DNA of 64,000 bases, taken from Emydura subglobosa. Taxonomy: Eukaryota > Chordata > Testudines > Chelidae. The first letter of the stretch is position 1, and the number at the start of each line of letters is the position of its first letter. This document shows positions 54,501 through 58,565 of this stretch, piece after piece. The position numbers and the translations under genes are program-made. The stretch lies in assembly GCA_007922225.1 (NCBI GenBank), contig ML680053.1:14577877-14641876 (forward strand). The letters run 5' to 3'. The notes beneath the pieces are model-generated. The model was not told where the DNA came from. It searched no databases and was given only the letters and a program-made list of their open reading frames with translations.

Positions 54501-57494
54501 ACACGTACTTGTTCATTTTCTGAGATCTAAGGATACGCCCTTAGCAGTTCTCTAACATAGACCATGTTATTAAAACCAATGTAATGAGGTAACCAATGTT
54601 AACTAATAAAATAGACTCCACCCCAAATTAAGAAAATAAGAAACAACGCTGACACCCCAGCGTCTTAAGACAAAAACTTGAAAAACAAATGGGCTGTATG
54701 GCAGGCCCTAAAGATCAGTTGACTCAAGCCAATCTAGAAGTAAATTCCAGAAGCTTCCACTGAAAATGTGGAGCCCACTCCCAACCCCCTGGTGCGAGAC
54801 CTAGATGTTGTGTAAGAGAGCTGGTAAAAACAGTAGATTCTTAGTCACAAGAGACCTCACAACTGCATCTGCTGTTAAATCCTGGCTGAGAAGCGAGGGG
54901 GGCAGAGAGCAGTAGTTCGTATGGGAATCGTGGGTGATGCCGTTCAGCAGATTAGTGAGGTTCTGCTGGGTGGTGAAAAGATGCAGCTGCTCAGGTGCCT
55001 GGTACACCTTGGGTACAGTATAATTGCACTGACAGAAGACAGCTGGGGGGAGAGCATAACACTGGTTACAAACAAAGAGTGTTGTCTGTGTAATCATTCG
55101 CTTTCGGCTCTTTTTGAACAATATTTGGATAGCTAGGGACAGTTCAGACCGTGCTGCCAAACCTGCAGCCTAAAGGCAAGCCTGTCCCCAGTCCTCCCGG
55201 TGCTATCAGGGACCAGTTGGAAAGGCTACCATGTTGTTTACTGGCCATGCTACGTTACTATGTAAACAGGACAAATGGCTTGGTCTTCAATGAGAGCTCT
55301 GTGTAATGTTAATAAAATTGAGCCCCCAGGGAACTGGGATGGTTCCCCCCCCCACACACACACACTTTTATCTCAGCCCTGGCTGGGGCACATAGATTGA
55401 TACATTTTAAGTCCATAAAGTACCCTTATGATGATTAATCTGACCTCCTGCAATAACACAGTCCATAGATTTTTGCTCAGTGATTCCTGCACTGAGCCCA
55501 ATAACTAGTGTTGAATTATTAAAACTTCTCTTTAAGAAAACATCACAGGTTACTCTCCTCCTGTTTAACACAGGTTACTCTCCTCCCTGTTCATCCCTCT
55601 CCTCTTCCCTGCCCCATATTGGAATGCCTCCCCATATCAGCTAGCATGGCAGAACAGTTTGGGGATCAGAGGTGTAGGATCAGGGAGCACGCAATCTTGG
55701 ATAGTGTAGCTAATGACCCCACTGAATGGCTTTCTATTTTATTCAAGTTCTTATACAGTGCCCATCACCATGGTATCTGAGCTCAGTTGGGCCTAGATTT
55801 GTTTGAACTGAGAAGAGCAAATTATTACGTTTCCATTTCAAAGTGAGCAAGAGGGAGAGAAATGTATTTTACATTTATAAACCTTGCAGACTGCTGGTAA
55901 CTCTTTAGTGTTGAGAATTCCAGCTCTAATTTAATTCCATGTTTGTTCAGGGAGGATAGATAATTAAGACGATGAAAGGAAAGGAATATGACTTACTGAT
56001 ACACTTGACATAAGAATGTTTCCATATATGCCTGTGTTTGACAATAGTTTGACAAACTAAAGAACAATTAAAAATGCTGTTAAGACAATATACAGCCAGC
56101 TGTATTTTAGACACATGCATGCTAAAAGTTGTATTTTCACCTGTAACACTATGCTGGTAGCAAGCTTTGAATTACCAGTTTTTACTTTTCACTTTGTACC
56201 TAACAGTGTCTGTTATGGATCAAGGACAGAACTACAACAGAGGTGACTTTTCTGAGATGCTTTCTGCTTATTGGACTGTGTCAGGGTGGGAAGGGCATTG
56301 GTTGCTATTTTCTCAGTATTGATATGCTTCATCTGTCTTCCCTTTCTGTTTTATGTTATGTCCAAATTCTGCATGCATGGGAATTTTGCCATCCAGTGTT
56401 TATTTCAAGGGTTGTCCATACTCTGATCTCTCAGCCATTCACATTGAGTGTCCTGTGTATTTTCTGACCTGAAGCAAAAAGTTTTGAAAGACAACAGACA
56501 TGATATTTTGAGCATGCTGGATTTTTTTAATCACTTATGAAAAATATTAATTCACAGATTTCTAGCATTTTGGTTTCTTAGACTCATAATTTCTAATACA
56601 CTTACTTGCATCCTTCAGTGTGAAATGCTTTCAGATGCTCACATTTTGTTTCTTTTAATCTTTGTGTTGGCATTATGATGTGAAGTTGTTTCAACCTCCG
56701 CCCCCCTGGGGGCCGGTGAGAGCATGGCTGACCAGTTTTAGCAGGCTGTGGAGCATGCTGATTATATTTGCATCTGTGGCTGAAATTTGCTGTGACTATT
56801 AAGGGTTTGCTCTGTAGCAGGTGCATGCAATAGGTTTTGTTTTCGTTAGTTACTCTTCATCCTAAAAGGTGTGTTCCCCTTTACAGCTTATCACTGGGAC
56901 ACCTCTGACTGGATGCCAAGTGCTCGTTTGTCTGACATTGAGGAAGTGCCCAATTATGAAACAGCAGATGGAGGCTCGGTTCATCATGGAAGTAACAGAG
57001 AGCTGGAAACCGATTACTACCTTGGTGGCTATGACATTGACAGCGACTATCCTCCTCCTCACGAAGAGGAATTTTTAAGTCAGGACCAGTTACCACCCCC
57101 TCTCCCAGAGGATTATCCAGACCAGTATGAAACCCTTCCGCCATCACAGCCAGTCTCAATTACTAGCACGCTCAGCCCAGATTGCAGACGGCGGCCGCAG
57201 TTCCACCCTAGCCAATACCTCCCTCCTCATCAGTTCCCCAATGAGACGGACGCTGCTGTGAATGAATTTAGTACTTTTGCTGTTGTCCCAGGCCAGAGTG
57301 CAGAAAACGTTAGTGCAGGTAAGATGCCCTTATCCTTGCACAACTCTCTGGATGCCTCCTCATCTGATGTCTCAGCCAGCTGCGGCTTTGAGGATTCCGA
57401 AGTAGCCATGAGTGACTTTGAAAGTGTGGAAGAGCTCATCTTAGATAACGTTCACATTCCATTTGTGGAGATCCAGCATCAGACACAAGTGTAA
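348..57494 (+). CDS. FAT3: FAT atypical cadherin 3, C-terminal part, split over 14 exons
   Basis: FAT3 is a very large type I membrane protein of the Fat cadherin family. It acts in cell-cell recognition, neuronal morphology and planar organisation. The coding segments are 348-562, 1530-1667, 3931-4074, 5359-5556, 8032-8830, 17271-17405, 18344-18501, 29249-29717, 40657-40810, 42039-42694, 44808-44921, 53507-53566, 56207-56242 and 56887-57494. Every boundary has GT/AG and all phases agree. The joined frame is open for 1,293 codons and ends in TAA. Domain order is cadherin repeats, membrane-proximal region, EGF1, laminin G, EGF2-4, transmembrane helix, long cytoplasmic tail. The closest match I know is vertebrate FAT3 rather than FAT1, FAT2 or FAT4, because the tail, juxtamembrane stretch and laminin G exon follow FAT3 almost residue for residue. 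The N-terminal part lies upstream of this window. No promoter is in view. Confidence 0.95.
563..1529 (+). other. FAT3 intron
   Basis: Intron of 967 bases between two cadherin exons. It holds a foldback repeat at 1126-1195 and A-rich low-complexity sequence near 800-830. Nothing else is recognisable. Confidence 0.8.
1126..1195. repeat. Foldback repeat with 13-base arms
   Basis: Arms GATTTTCAAAGGC (1126-1138) and GCCTTTGAAAATC (1183-1195) are perfect inverted copies. The unit resembles a short palindromic repeat common in sauropsid genomes. The family name is not certain. Confidence 0.55.
1530..1667 (+). CDS. FAT3: FAT3 exon: middle of a cadherin repeat (46 codons)
   Basis: The acceptor CAAAAAG precedes 1530 and the donor GTAAGA starts at 1668. 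The exon is 138 bases, phase 0 on both sides. It starts [12 protein letters not shown], which carries the AxDxD calcium motif, and ends KKKLDRER, which carries the DRE motif. Together with the neighbouring exons it forms one complete cadherin repeat. The reading frame runs on into the intron for about 50 codons, which is chance readthrough. Confidence 0.93.
1668..3930 (+). other. FAT3 intron
   Basis: Intron of 2.26 kb. It has a weak foldback at about 2721-2809 (GGGCTAAATTCACC near one end, GAATTTGGCCCA near the other). The rest looks unique. Short open frames on both strands lack coding character. Confidence 0.75.
3931..4074 (+). CDS. FAT3: FAT3 exon: cadherin repeat C-terminal half (48 codons)
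   Basis: A pyrimidine-rich acceptor (CTTTTTGCAG) precedes 3931 and the consensus donor GTAAGT begins at 4075. The length is 144 bases with phase 0 at both ends. The peptide opens with [14 protein letters not shown], has the calcium linker DVNDNSPVF, and ends inside the next repeat at NYTAVIQ. The join to the previous exon (LDRER then VSGYALVI) is what a cadherin repeat requires. Confidence 0.93.
4075..5358 (+). other. FAT3 intron
   Basis: Intron of 1.28 kb. It has a short CTT run near 4330-4350 and an A-rich stretch at 5095-5110. I see no recognisable repeat family or gene. Confidence 0.75.
5359..5556 (+). CDS. FAT3: FAT3 exon: next cadherin repeat (66 codons)
   Basis: The acceptor TTCATAAAG precedes 5359 and the donor GTATGG starts at 5557. 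It is 198 bases with phase 0 at both ends. The peptide opens with [16 protein letters not shown] and contains [17 protein letters not shown], ending EYMLCVQ. The opening E and the VVTDNDS segment are calcium-site elements. The polypyrimidine tract is weak for a constitutive exon, but the peptide matches FAT3 through its full length. Confidence 0.92.
5557..8031 (+). other. FAT3 intron
   Basis: Intron of 2.47 kb. Most of it looks unique and AT-rich, with a poly-T run near 7240-7253. From about 7490 to 7960 it holds a degraded 5S-derived SINE-like sequence. Confidence 0.75.
7490..7960 (+). repeat. Degraded 5S-rRNA-derived SINE-like repeat (AmnSINE1/SINE3 type)
   Basis: GCTAAGCAGGGTCAAGG near 7503 matches the internal promoter region of 5S rRNA (AGCTAAGCAGGGTCGGG). 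Further on, GGTGGCACTCTCTTTTAGTC, GTCAGTACTGAAC and TTGTGGTAATTAAAGAGCCC follow the order of an abundant amniote SINE. The tail at 7895-7950 (GTAAAGTGCTTTGAAAG, TATATAAATAC) also fits. The copy is old and gapped; the family name is from memory. Confidence 0.5.
8032..8830 (+). CDS. FAT3: FAT3 exon: last cadherin repeat and membrane-proximal extracellular region
   Basis: This is a large 799-base exon, entered in phase 0 after AAATTAG and left in phase 1 before GTGAGT. It completes one repeat (AKDSGKPQQ), then carries the last cadherin repeat, which lacks a canonical DxNDN linker ([18 protein letters not shown] to [13 protein letters not shown] end). It then runs through the Fat-specific region around [21 protein letters not shown] cysteine-rich end ([14 protein letters not shown], then [14 protein letters not shown]) leads into EGF1 in the next exon. 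The long open frame visible on the + strand here belongs to this exon; its apparent start codon is only an internal Val codon. Confidence 0.95.
10130..10490 (-). repeat. CR1 LINE 3' fragment, antisense, degraded
   Basis: On the + strand the order GAATCCATACCTATGTTGGG, TCCCGATATTCAGTCTAAAT, TCATTCCATTATTGCTAATT parallels the antisense reading of CR1 3' regions. This lies on the same strand as the better CR1 copy at 23.6-25.1 kb. No coding frame survives. Confidence 0.55.
13605..13730. mobile_element. Short TIR element (MITE-like)
   Basis: The left end CAGTATTGCCAA and the right end TTGGCAACACTG are inverted copies with one mismatch. The inside carries ATCACGAGATT and AAAATCATGAGG words typical of a hAT-like MITE abundant in turtles. 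I could not find a clean target-site duplication. Confidence 0.5.
15107..15196. repeat. Dispersed repeat, copy 1 of 2 in window
   Basis: GAGAGACAAGGTGGGGGAAG and TAATATCTTTTATTAGACCA continue to GGTGAAAGAGACAGGCTTTT and CACAGAGCTCTTC. The same order occurs at 29833-29905. This is a widespread sauropsid repeat, family unresolved. Confidence 0.6.
17050..17180 (+). repeat. MIR-like SINE fragment
   Basis: CCCATTGTGCTAGGTGTAAT and GTCCCTGCCCCCAAAGAGTT with TACAACCTAG follow an abundant amniote MIR/CORE-type repeat. A related piece is at 28800-29040 and another at 63265-63345. Confidence 0.5.
17271..17405 (+). CDS. FAT3: FAT3 exon: EGF-like domain 1
   Basis: The exon is 135 bases between TTGATCACAG and GTACAG, phase 1 on both sides. 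The peptide [19 protein letters not shown], then [20 protein letters not shown], then KLGEC supplies the six-cysteine pattern of the first EGF module. It sits between the membrane-proximal region and laminin G, which is the fixed order in FAT1 to FAT3. A MIR-like repeat lies just upstream in the intron (about 17050-17180). Confidence 0.94.
17406..18343 (+). other. FAT3 intron
   Basis: Intron of 938 bases. A short tail at about 17745-17800 (AAAGCACTTTGGGATCCTTT) resembles the 3' end of a SINE. The rest appears unique. Confidence 0.75.
18344..18501 (+). CDS. FAT3: FAT3 exon: N-terminal part of laminin G domain
   Basis: The acceptor GTTGTTTCAG precedes 18344 and the donor GTAATT follows 18501. 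The exon is 158 bases, phase 1 in and phase 0 out. It begins [16 protein letters not shown] and includes [20 protein letters not shown], the typical first beta-strands of a laminin G sandwich. It ends NPCIILK and joins the larger laminin G exon 10.7 kb downstream. Confidence 0.94.
19864..19881. repeat. Short tetranucleotide run (TCTA)n
   Basis: About four imperfect TCTA units in a row. Confidence 0.7.
20345..21390 (+). repeat. Composite dispersed repeat, copy A
   Basis: This block and 33222-35496 share a long series of words in the same order: CCACAGGACCCCTGCTTCAT, TCTCATTGTTCAGTGTGTG, GGCACAGAGAGATTAAGGTC, GAGACACCTAGCACCTG, AGGCACCCAGAAAATGAGGA, TTTGCCTAGAATCACACAGG and CTGAAAATAGGGTCTTA. 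A MIR-like segment (about 20690-21120) is embedded. Copy B is interrupted by other elements. The family is not identified. Confidence 0.65.
21972..22092. repeat. 121-base foldback repeat with 27-base arms
   Basis: The left arm (21972-21998, CTGGCCCCAATCCAACAAAG then CACTTAA) and the right arm (22066-22092) are inverted copies with one or two mismatches. The spacer is also partly self-complementary. This is a MITE-like palindrome without coding capacity. Confidence 0.75.
22209..22293. repeat. 85-base foldback repeat with 31-base arms
   Basis: The left arm 22209-22239 (AGGGCATATTGTGCCATTGA onward) and the right arm 22263-22293 are inverted copies at about 27 of 31 positions, around a 23-base CT-rich loop. 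Confidence 0.7.
23575..25130 (-). mobile_element. CR1-type LINE, truncated and frameshifted, antisense
   Basis: On the minus strand, from high to low coordinates, there are reverse-transcriptase pieces: [17 protein letters not shown] (24527-24709), then [15 protein letters not shown] and PHLEYCVQL (24089-24328), then [20 protein letters not shown] and [15 protein letters not shown] (23852-24058). These follow the C-terminal RT domain of CR1 in the right order, separated by frameshifts. The 3' tail runs down to about 23575 and contains the GTTATTAGCCAAGAT stretch typical of turtle CR1. The endonuclease and the 5' half are missing, so the copy is dead. Confidence 0.88.
25090..25165 (+). repeat. 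MIR-like fragment
   Basis: CAGGTCTCCCAAGTCCTAGG and CTAGTGCCTTACCCTCTGGA match the B-box-side part of a MIR-like SINE. It adjoins the CR1 copy. Confidence 0.45.
28080..28315 (+). repeat. MIR-like SINE
   Basis: The order TATCTGGGCACCTCACAATC, AACACCCCTGTGATGTAGGG, GAGAACTGAGGCCTAGGATG, TCACACAGGGAATCTGAGGC and GAATTAAACCCAGGTCTAGT is the MIR core plus tRNA-like part, nearly full length. Confidence 0.65.
28488..28510. repeat. Microsatellite (TGG)n
   Basis: Seven to eight uninterrupted TGG units, followed by ATG repeats. Confidence 0.85.
28800..29040 (+). repeat. MIR-like SINE fragment
   Basis: CACTGTACCAACATACAGTG, CAGTCCTTGCCCCAAAGAGC, AGGGGAAACAGGCACAGAGG and GAAGTGACTTGCCTAAAGTC follow an abundant amniote repeat related to the piece at 17050-17180. 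Confidence 0.55.
29249..29717 (+). CDS. FAT3: FAT3 exon: rest of laminin G domain and start of EGF2
   Basis: The acceptor CCCTCACAG precedes 29249 and the donor GTAAAT follows 29717. It is 469 bases, phase 0 in and phase 1 out. It opens [15 protein letters not shown], continues [19 protein letters not shown], and ends the laminin G domain with [17 protein letters not shown] and LGCVL, whose cysteines form the usual C-terminal disulfide. It then starts EGF2 ([18 protein letters not shown]). Confidence 0.95.
29833..29968. repeat. Dispersed repeat copy 2, with internal foldback
   Basis: The arm at 29853-29891 (TTTTATTGACCCAGCTTCTG, TTGGTGAAAGAGACAAG) is inverted at 29934-29968 (CTTGTCTCTTTCACCAACAA onward). 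The left half matches 15107-15196. The symmetric layout suggests either a palindromic MITE or two copies inserted head to head. Confidence 0.65.
32820..32929 (+). repeat. Local direct repeat, copy 1
   Basis: GGGATAACATAGCAG at the start and GGGCATCAGAATCTGTCC at the end bound about 110 bases. The same segment recurs 500 bases downstream with indels. Confidence 0.75.
33320..33444 (+). repeat. Local direct repeat, copy 2, inside composite repeat B
   Basis: It has the same start and end words as 32820-32929 and includes TCATTGAAGTCACTGGAGCA. It interrupts the composite repeat: the corresponding place in copy A (about 20455-20490) lacks it. Confidence 0.7.
33650..33950 (+). repeat. CR1 3' tail, sense
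   Basis: GAGAAATTCAGACTGGAAAT, TTTTTAACAGTGATGGTAAC, ACCATTGGAACAACTTAACA, TCTCCATCACTGACCATTTT, ATGGCCTGTGTTATACAGGA and TGACCTTATCTATGAATCTG follow a common turtle CR1 3' end. Confidence 0.65.
36850..37130. mobile_element. hAT-like MITE with 7/8 target-site duplication
   Basis: The ends CATAGGCGGAGT (left) and ACTCCGCCCATG (right) are inverted copies with one mismatch. The flanks are AAGTTGGC (36842-36849) and AAGTTGAC (37131-37138), an 8-base duplication with one change. Inside, 37009-37038 is a near-perfect 30-base palindrome centred on TCACGTGA. There is no coding frame. Confidence 0.75.
38383..38408. repeat. Microsatellite (TTG)n
   Basis: About eight TTG units with one interruption. 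Confidence 0.85.
39511..39884. mobile_element. hAT-type MITE with perfect 8-base target-site duplication
   Basis: The element starts CAGGGCCAGATTT and ends AAATCCAGCCCTG, inverted repeats with one mismatch. Identical CATATGCT copies flank it (39503-39510 and 39885-39892). An 8-base duplication and CAGGG-type ends are hallmarks of hAT. At 374 bases with no transposase it is non-autonomous. The interior is GC-rich, unlike the surrounding intron. Confidence 0.85.
40657..40810 (+). CDS. FAT3: FAT3 exon: end of EGF2 and EGF3
   Basis: The exon is too short and intron-bounded to show as a long open frame. The acceptor is TTTTCCCAG before 40657 and the donor is GTAAGT after 40810. It is 154 bases, phase 1 in and phase 2 out. 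The split first codon is Gly, followed by [15 protein letters not shown], which closes EGF2. [17 protein letters not shown] and [13 protein letters not shown] then form EGF3, and its last Cys is the first codon of the next exon. The frame fits both neighbours exactly. Confidence 0.93.
40811..42038 (+). other. FAT3 intron
   Basis: Intron of 1.23 kb between EGF3 and EGF4. A decayed repeat lies at about 40985-41200 (GGTACCTAACTCCTATAGGC and GAAAATTGGCACCTACGTC). A foldback is at 41676-41736. Confidence 0.75.
41676..41736. repeat. Foldback repeat
   Basis: The left arm 41676-41704 (CCAGTTTTATACCGGTTTCA onward) and the right arm 41707-41736 are inverted copies with a few mismatches. They meet at the centre word CACTGATTTCAGTG. 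Outer words CTGATTCAT and ATGAATCAG extend the symmetry to about 41665-41759. Confidence 0.65.
42039..42694 (+). CDS. FAT3: FAT3 exon: calcium-binding EGF4, transmembrane helix and juxtamembrane tail
   Basis: The acceptor TTCTCTTAAG precedes 42039 and the donor GTGAGT begins at 42695. It is 656 bases, phase 2 in and phase 1 out. EGF4 starts [19 protein letters not shown]; the DVNEC start is the calcium-binding EGF signature. After YVGQYC comes a short stalk. A 21-residue hydrophobic helix follows (42220-42282, LIGIAVV to LFIVF) with a basic stop-transfer [11 protein letters not shown]. The cytoplasmic part holds [18 protein letters not shown], a WIRS-like MTTFHP at 42544-42561, and [16 protein letters not shown]. 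Confidence 0.95.
42695..44807 (+). other. FAT3 intron
   Basis: Intron of 2.1 kb inside the cytoplasmic-tail coding region. It holds one foldback at 44330-44375. The rest appears unique and AT-rich. Confidence 0.75.
44330..44375. repeat. Foldback repeat with 17-base arms
   Basis: AGCCCACTGAAGTCAAC (44330-44346) and GTTAACTTCAGTGGGCT (44359-44375) are inverted copies with one mismatch around a 12-base loop. Confidence 0.75.
44808..44921 (+). CDS. FAT3: FAT3 exon: cytoplasmic segment before the cassette exons
   Basis: The acceptor AATGAAG precedes 44808 and the donor GTAAGA starts at 44922. It is 114 bases, phase 1 on both sides. The peptide is [20 protein letters not shown] followed by [17 protein letters not shown], matching the FAT3 tail. 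LNSFQS (44885-44902) fits the WIRS consensus. The donor leaves one G that can join either the 60-base cassette exon or the final exon without changing frame. Confidence 0.92.
45521..45935. mobile_element. Tigger/Tc1-mariner-like MITE
   Basis: The left end CAATAGAACCTCAGAATTAC and the inverted right end CAGTAGAACCTCAGAGTTCC (read on the minus strand from 45935) match at 17 of 20 positions. A TA precedes the left end; the right flank is TGTA, so the TA duplication is slightly displaced or mutated. The 415-base length and lack of a transposase frame make it non-autonomous. AGAGTTACGAAC recurs inside both ends. Confidence 0.7.
46795..48669 (+). pseudogene. DIRS gag-like pseudogene
   Basis: The N-terminal part reads [20 protein letters not shown] and then [20 protein letters not shown] (46806 onward), a cysteine-histidine motif followed by a basic helix as in turtle DIRS gag. 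After frameshifts, a proline-rich middle (47288-47758) leads to the conserved domain [20 protein letters not shown] (about 48253 onward), [20 protein letters not shown], and, in another frame, [13 protein letters not shown] near 48630-48668. This domain is related to the vertebrate LAP2-alpha C-terminus, which is known to derive from a DIRS gag. At least three frame changes make it non-functional. Confidence 0.72.
48670..48816 (+). pseudogene. C-terminal fragment of DIRS tyrosine recombinase
   Basis: [20 protein letters not shown] resembles the C-terminal signature of DIRS tyrosine recombinases, where a W, an STF-like motif and a final Tyr nucleophile occur. The candidate Tyr codon is 48721-48723. 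[20 protein letters not shown] follows, then a stop. It abuts the gag end directly, so the pol region between them has been lost. The RHRxx catalytic core is absent. The assignment rests on a short motif and is an inference. Confidence 0.5.
48899..49180. repeat. Right terminus of DIRS element, itself a large hairpin
   Basis: TAACTGGAGGGTCTTCAAGA near 48899-48918 is inverted near 49159-49178 (TCCCAAAGAATCTCCAGTTA). This forms a loop of about 240 bases whose middle also pairs with the left terminus. These words are common at ends of turtle DIRS copies as I recall. Confidence 0.65.
49350..49460 (+). repeat. MIR-like fragment
   Basis: TATTATTCCTACTTTTCAGA and GGAGGAAACTGAGGGACAGG followed by AAGATTAAACATCACC resemble the MIR core. 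Degraded. Confidence 0.45.
50330..51370. repeat. GC-rich block with 114-base inverted repeat, probable mobile element
   Basis: About 1 kb of GC-rich, CT/AG-skewed DNA stands out from AT-rich intron. The arm 50774-50887 (TTCTGGCTCACTCAGCCCTG to CTCAGGGTCACTGCCTCT) is inverted at 51082-51194. A third relative of the arm starts at about 51004 (TTTCTGGCTCGCTCTGCTCC). Open frames on all sides are low-complexity and not protein-like. I think it is a mobile element with unresolved family; a CpG-island-like element is the alternative. Confidence 0.55.
53507..53566 (+). CDS. FAT3: FAT3 60-base cassette exon (20 codons)
   Basis: A very long pyrimidine tract (53461-53502) and TACAAG precede 53507, and GTATTT follows 53566. 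The exon is phase 1 to phase 1. With the G from the previous exon it reads [20 protein letters not shown], leaving one G over. I recall the same peptide in longer mammalian FAT3 isoforms. Its length is a multiple of three, so inclusion or skipping keeps the frame. The donor is weak (GTATTT), which suits regulated use. Alternative use is inference; the sequence only shows that an exon can be made. Confidence 0.88.
54100..54245 (-). repeat. MIR-like fragment, antisense
   Basis: GGGCAAGTCACTTCACCTTC, CTGAGCCTCAGTTTCCCCAG, CTGTAAAATAGGGATAATTA and GTAAAACACTTTGAGATCTA with CTATAAAAGCGAGG give the antisense core plus tail of an abundant amniote SINE. Confidence 0.6.
55345..55366. repeat. Low-complexity C run and (AC)n
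   Basis: Nine C followed by seven to eight AC units. Confidence 0.8.
55544..55592 (+). repeat. Tandem duplication, period 25
   Basis: CACAGGTTACTCTCCTC occurs at 55544 and again at 55569 with nearly identical following bases. Two copies only. Confidence 0.75.
56207..56242 (+). CDS. FAT3: FAT3 36-base microexon (12 codons)
   Basis: The acceptor TGTACCTAACAG precedes 56207 and the donor GTGACT follows 56242. The exon is phase 1 to phase 1. Joined to the 60-base exon it gives [12 protein letters not shown] plus a split codon, then AYHWDTSDW in the final exon. This matches the longer FAT3 tail as I remember it. At 36 bases it falls in the microexon size range, where neuronal splicing control is common. 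Whether it is neuronal here cannot be seen. Confidence 0.87.
56243..56886 (+). other. FAT3 last intron
   Basis: Intron of 644 bases before the terminal coding exon. A small palindrome CCCCCCTGGGGG is near 56700. No repeat family is recognised. Confidence 0.75.
56887..57494 (+). CDS. FAT3: FAT3 terminal coding exon: distal cytoplasmic tail and stop
   Basis: The acceptor CCTTTACAG precedes 56887, entry is in phase 1, and the stop TAA is at 57492-57494. The peptide begins [20 protein letters not shown] and includes [20 protein letters not shown] [19 protein letters not shown], the proline-rich LPPPLP (57090-57107) and a WIRS-like FSTFAV (57267-57284). The C-terminus is QTQV, with Thr at -2 and Val at 0, a class I PDZ ligand. 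The region between NETD and FSTFAV seems shorter than in mammals from memory. Confidence 0.95.
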
Positions 57495-58236
57495 AGGAGA
57501 CTTTTTTTTTTTTTTTTGGTCACTTGGTCCAATTAACAGAATACACACTGAGAAGACATTTTGCTAAAGATATATCTCTATGTATTCGGCAAGGCAGAAA
57601 TACAGTATAACCCATTATTAATTTGTTCAGAAATGATACTGTATGTGCAGACACAAAGAGACCAGTTGTGTTAAACCATAAATTGTTTCAGACAATCTGG
57701 AGAGTGTGTACCTTCTATTTATTACCAAGAGTACACTCACAGACTTTCTGAGGGGGAAACAATTTCATCTTTCAAGTTAGCTTTCTTCACCCGCTATTTT
57801 ATATGGTATTGTGTTATTAAAAGTGTTACAATCTCTCCCTGCTGTATTAACAAACAGGAAAGGATGATTCCAAGAGGCACTGTTGTATGAAACTTTAGGT
57901 CAGATGAAGAGCGAAATAATTTGATTATTAAGGCTGCTATGTGAAACAATTCCATTGGTTTTATTAAAAAGAGCATTTAAAAATCAACTTATCAACATGG
58001 ACATCTGTCCATAAATAACTATTTATTTATAGTTTTGTTTCTATATCACATCTATTTCTAACTTGTGTGTATACAGTAAGACAAATATATACATTATATA
58101 TTATACACCAAACTAGAATAGGTTGGTAGCCATTATTCAAATTTAATTTCAGATGTTTGTGTATAAAATGAATTATGAGACTTTCCAAATATTGTGACAT
58201 TTCACACTTGCAGAGTTTGACTCACTAATGGCCAAA

Positions 58237-58312
58237 TTCTGCCCTTAGATACACGTGTGTGTAACCTGTGATGACCAGTGTACAGAATGTGAACATGTAT
58301 CTGAGGGCAGAA
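58237..58312. repeat. Foldback repeat in FAT3 3' UTR
   Basis: TTCTGCCCTTAGATACA (58237-58253) and TGTATCTGAGGGCAGAA (58296-58312) are inverted with one mismatch. In the transcript this would form a 17-base-pair stem with a 42-base loop. Confidence 0.7.
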
Positions 58313-58498
58313 CTGTACCTGAACTATCACATTTTGCTGCTTTTATTTTGGGTTTCCTGCAGCTTTTTAACAGCAGTCAGTATGCTGTCATATTCCAACT
58401 AAATTAGTTGTAATCAATTTGTGTACACATTCTGCTATAATCTTAAATTGCTAGATCAACTTCCGTTGAAAAATGTCCAGCCCTAGAGTTTGTGAGAC

Positions 58499-58565
58499 AG
58501 ATCCTCAGCTGGTGTAGACTGGTGTGATCAATGGAGGTATGTTGATTTACACCAGCTGAGTATCT
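58499..58565. repeat. Second foldback repeat in FAT3 3' UTR
   Basis: AGATCCTCAGCTGGTGTA (58499-58516) and TACACCAGCTGAGTATCT (58548-58565) pair with one mismatch. The word order (CTCAGCTGGTGTA, CAATGGAG, GATTTACACCAGCTGAG) is a palindromic repeat abundant in amniotes. Confidence 0.75.

Larger units (their letters stand above)
53567..56206 (+). other. FAT3 intron between the cassette exons
   Basis: Intron of 2.6 kb. It holds a MIR/L2-tail-like piece (about 54100-54245), a C-run with an AC run (55345-55366) and a short tandem duplication (55544-55592). The rest looks unique. Confidence 0.75.
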
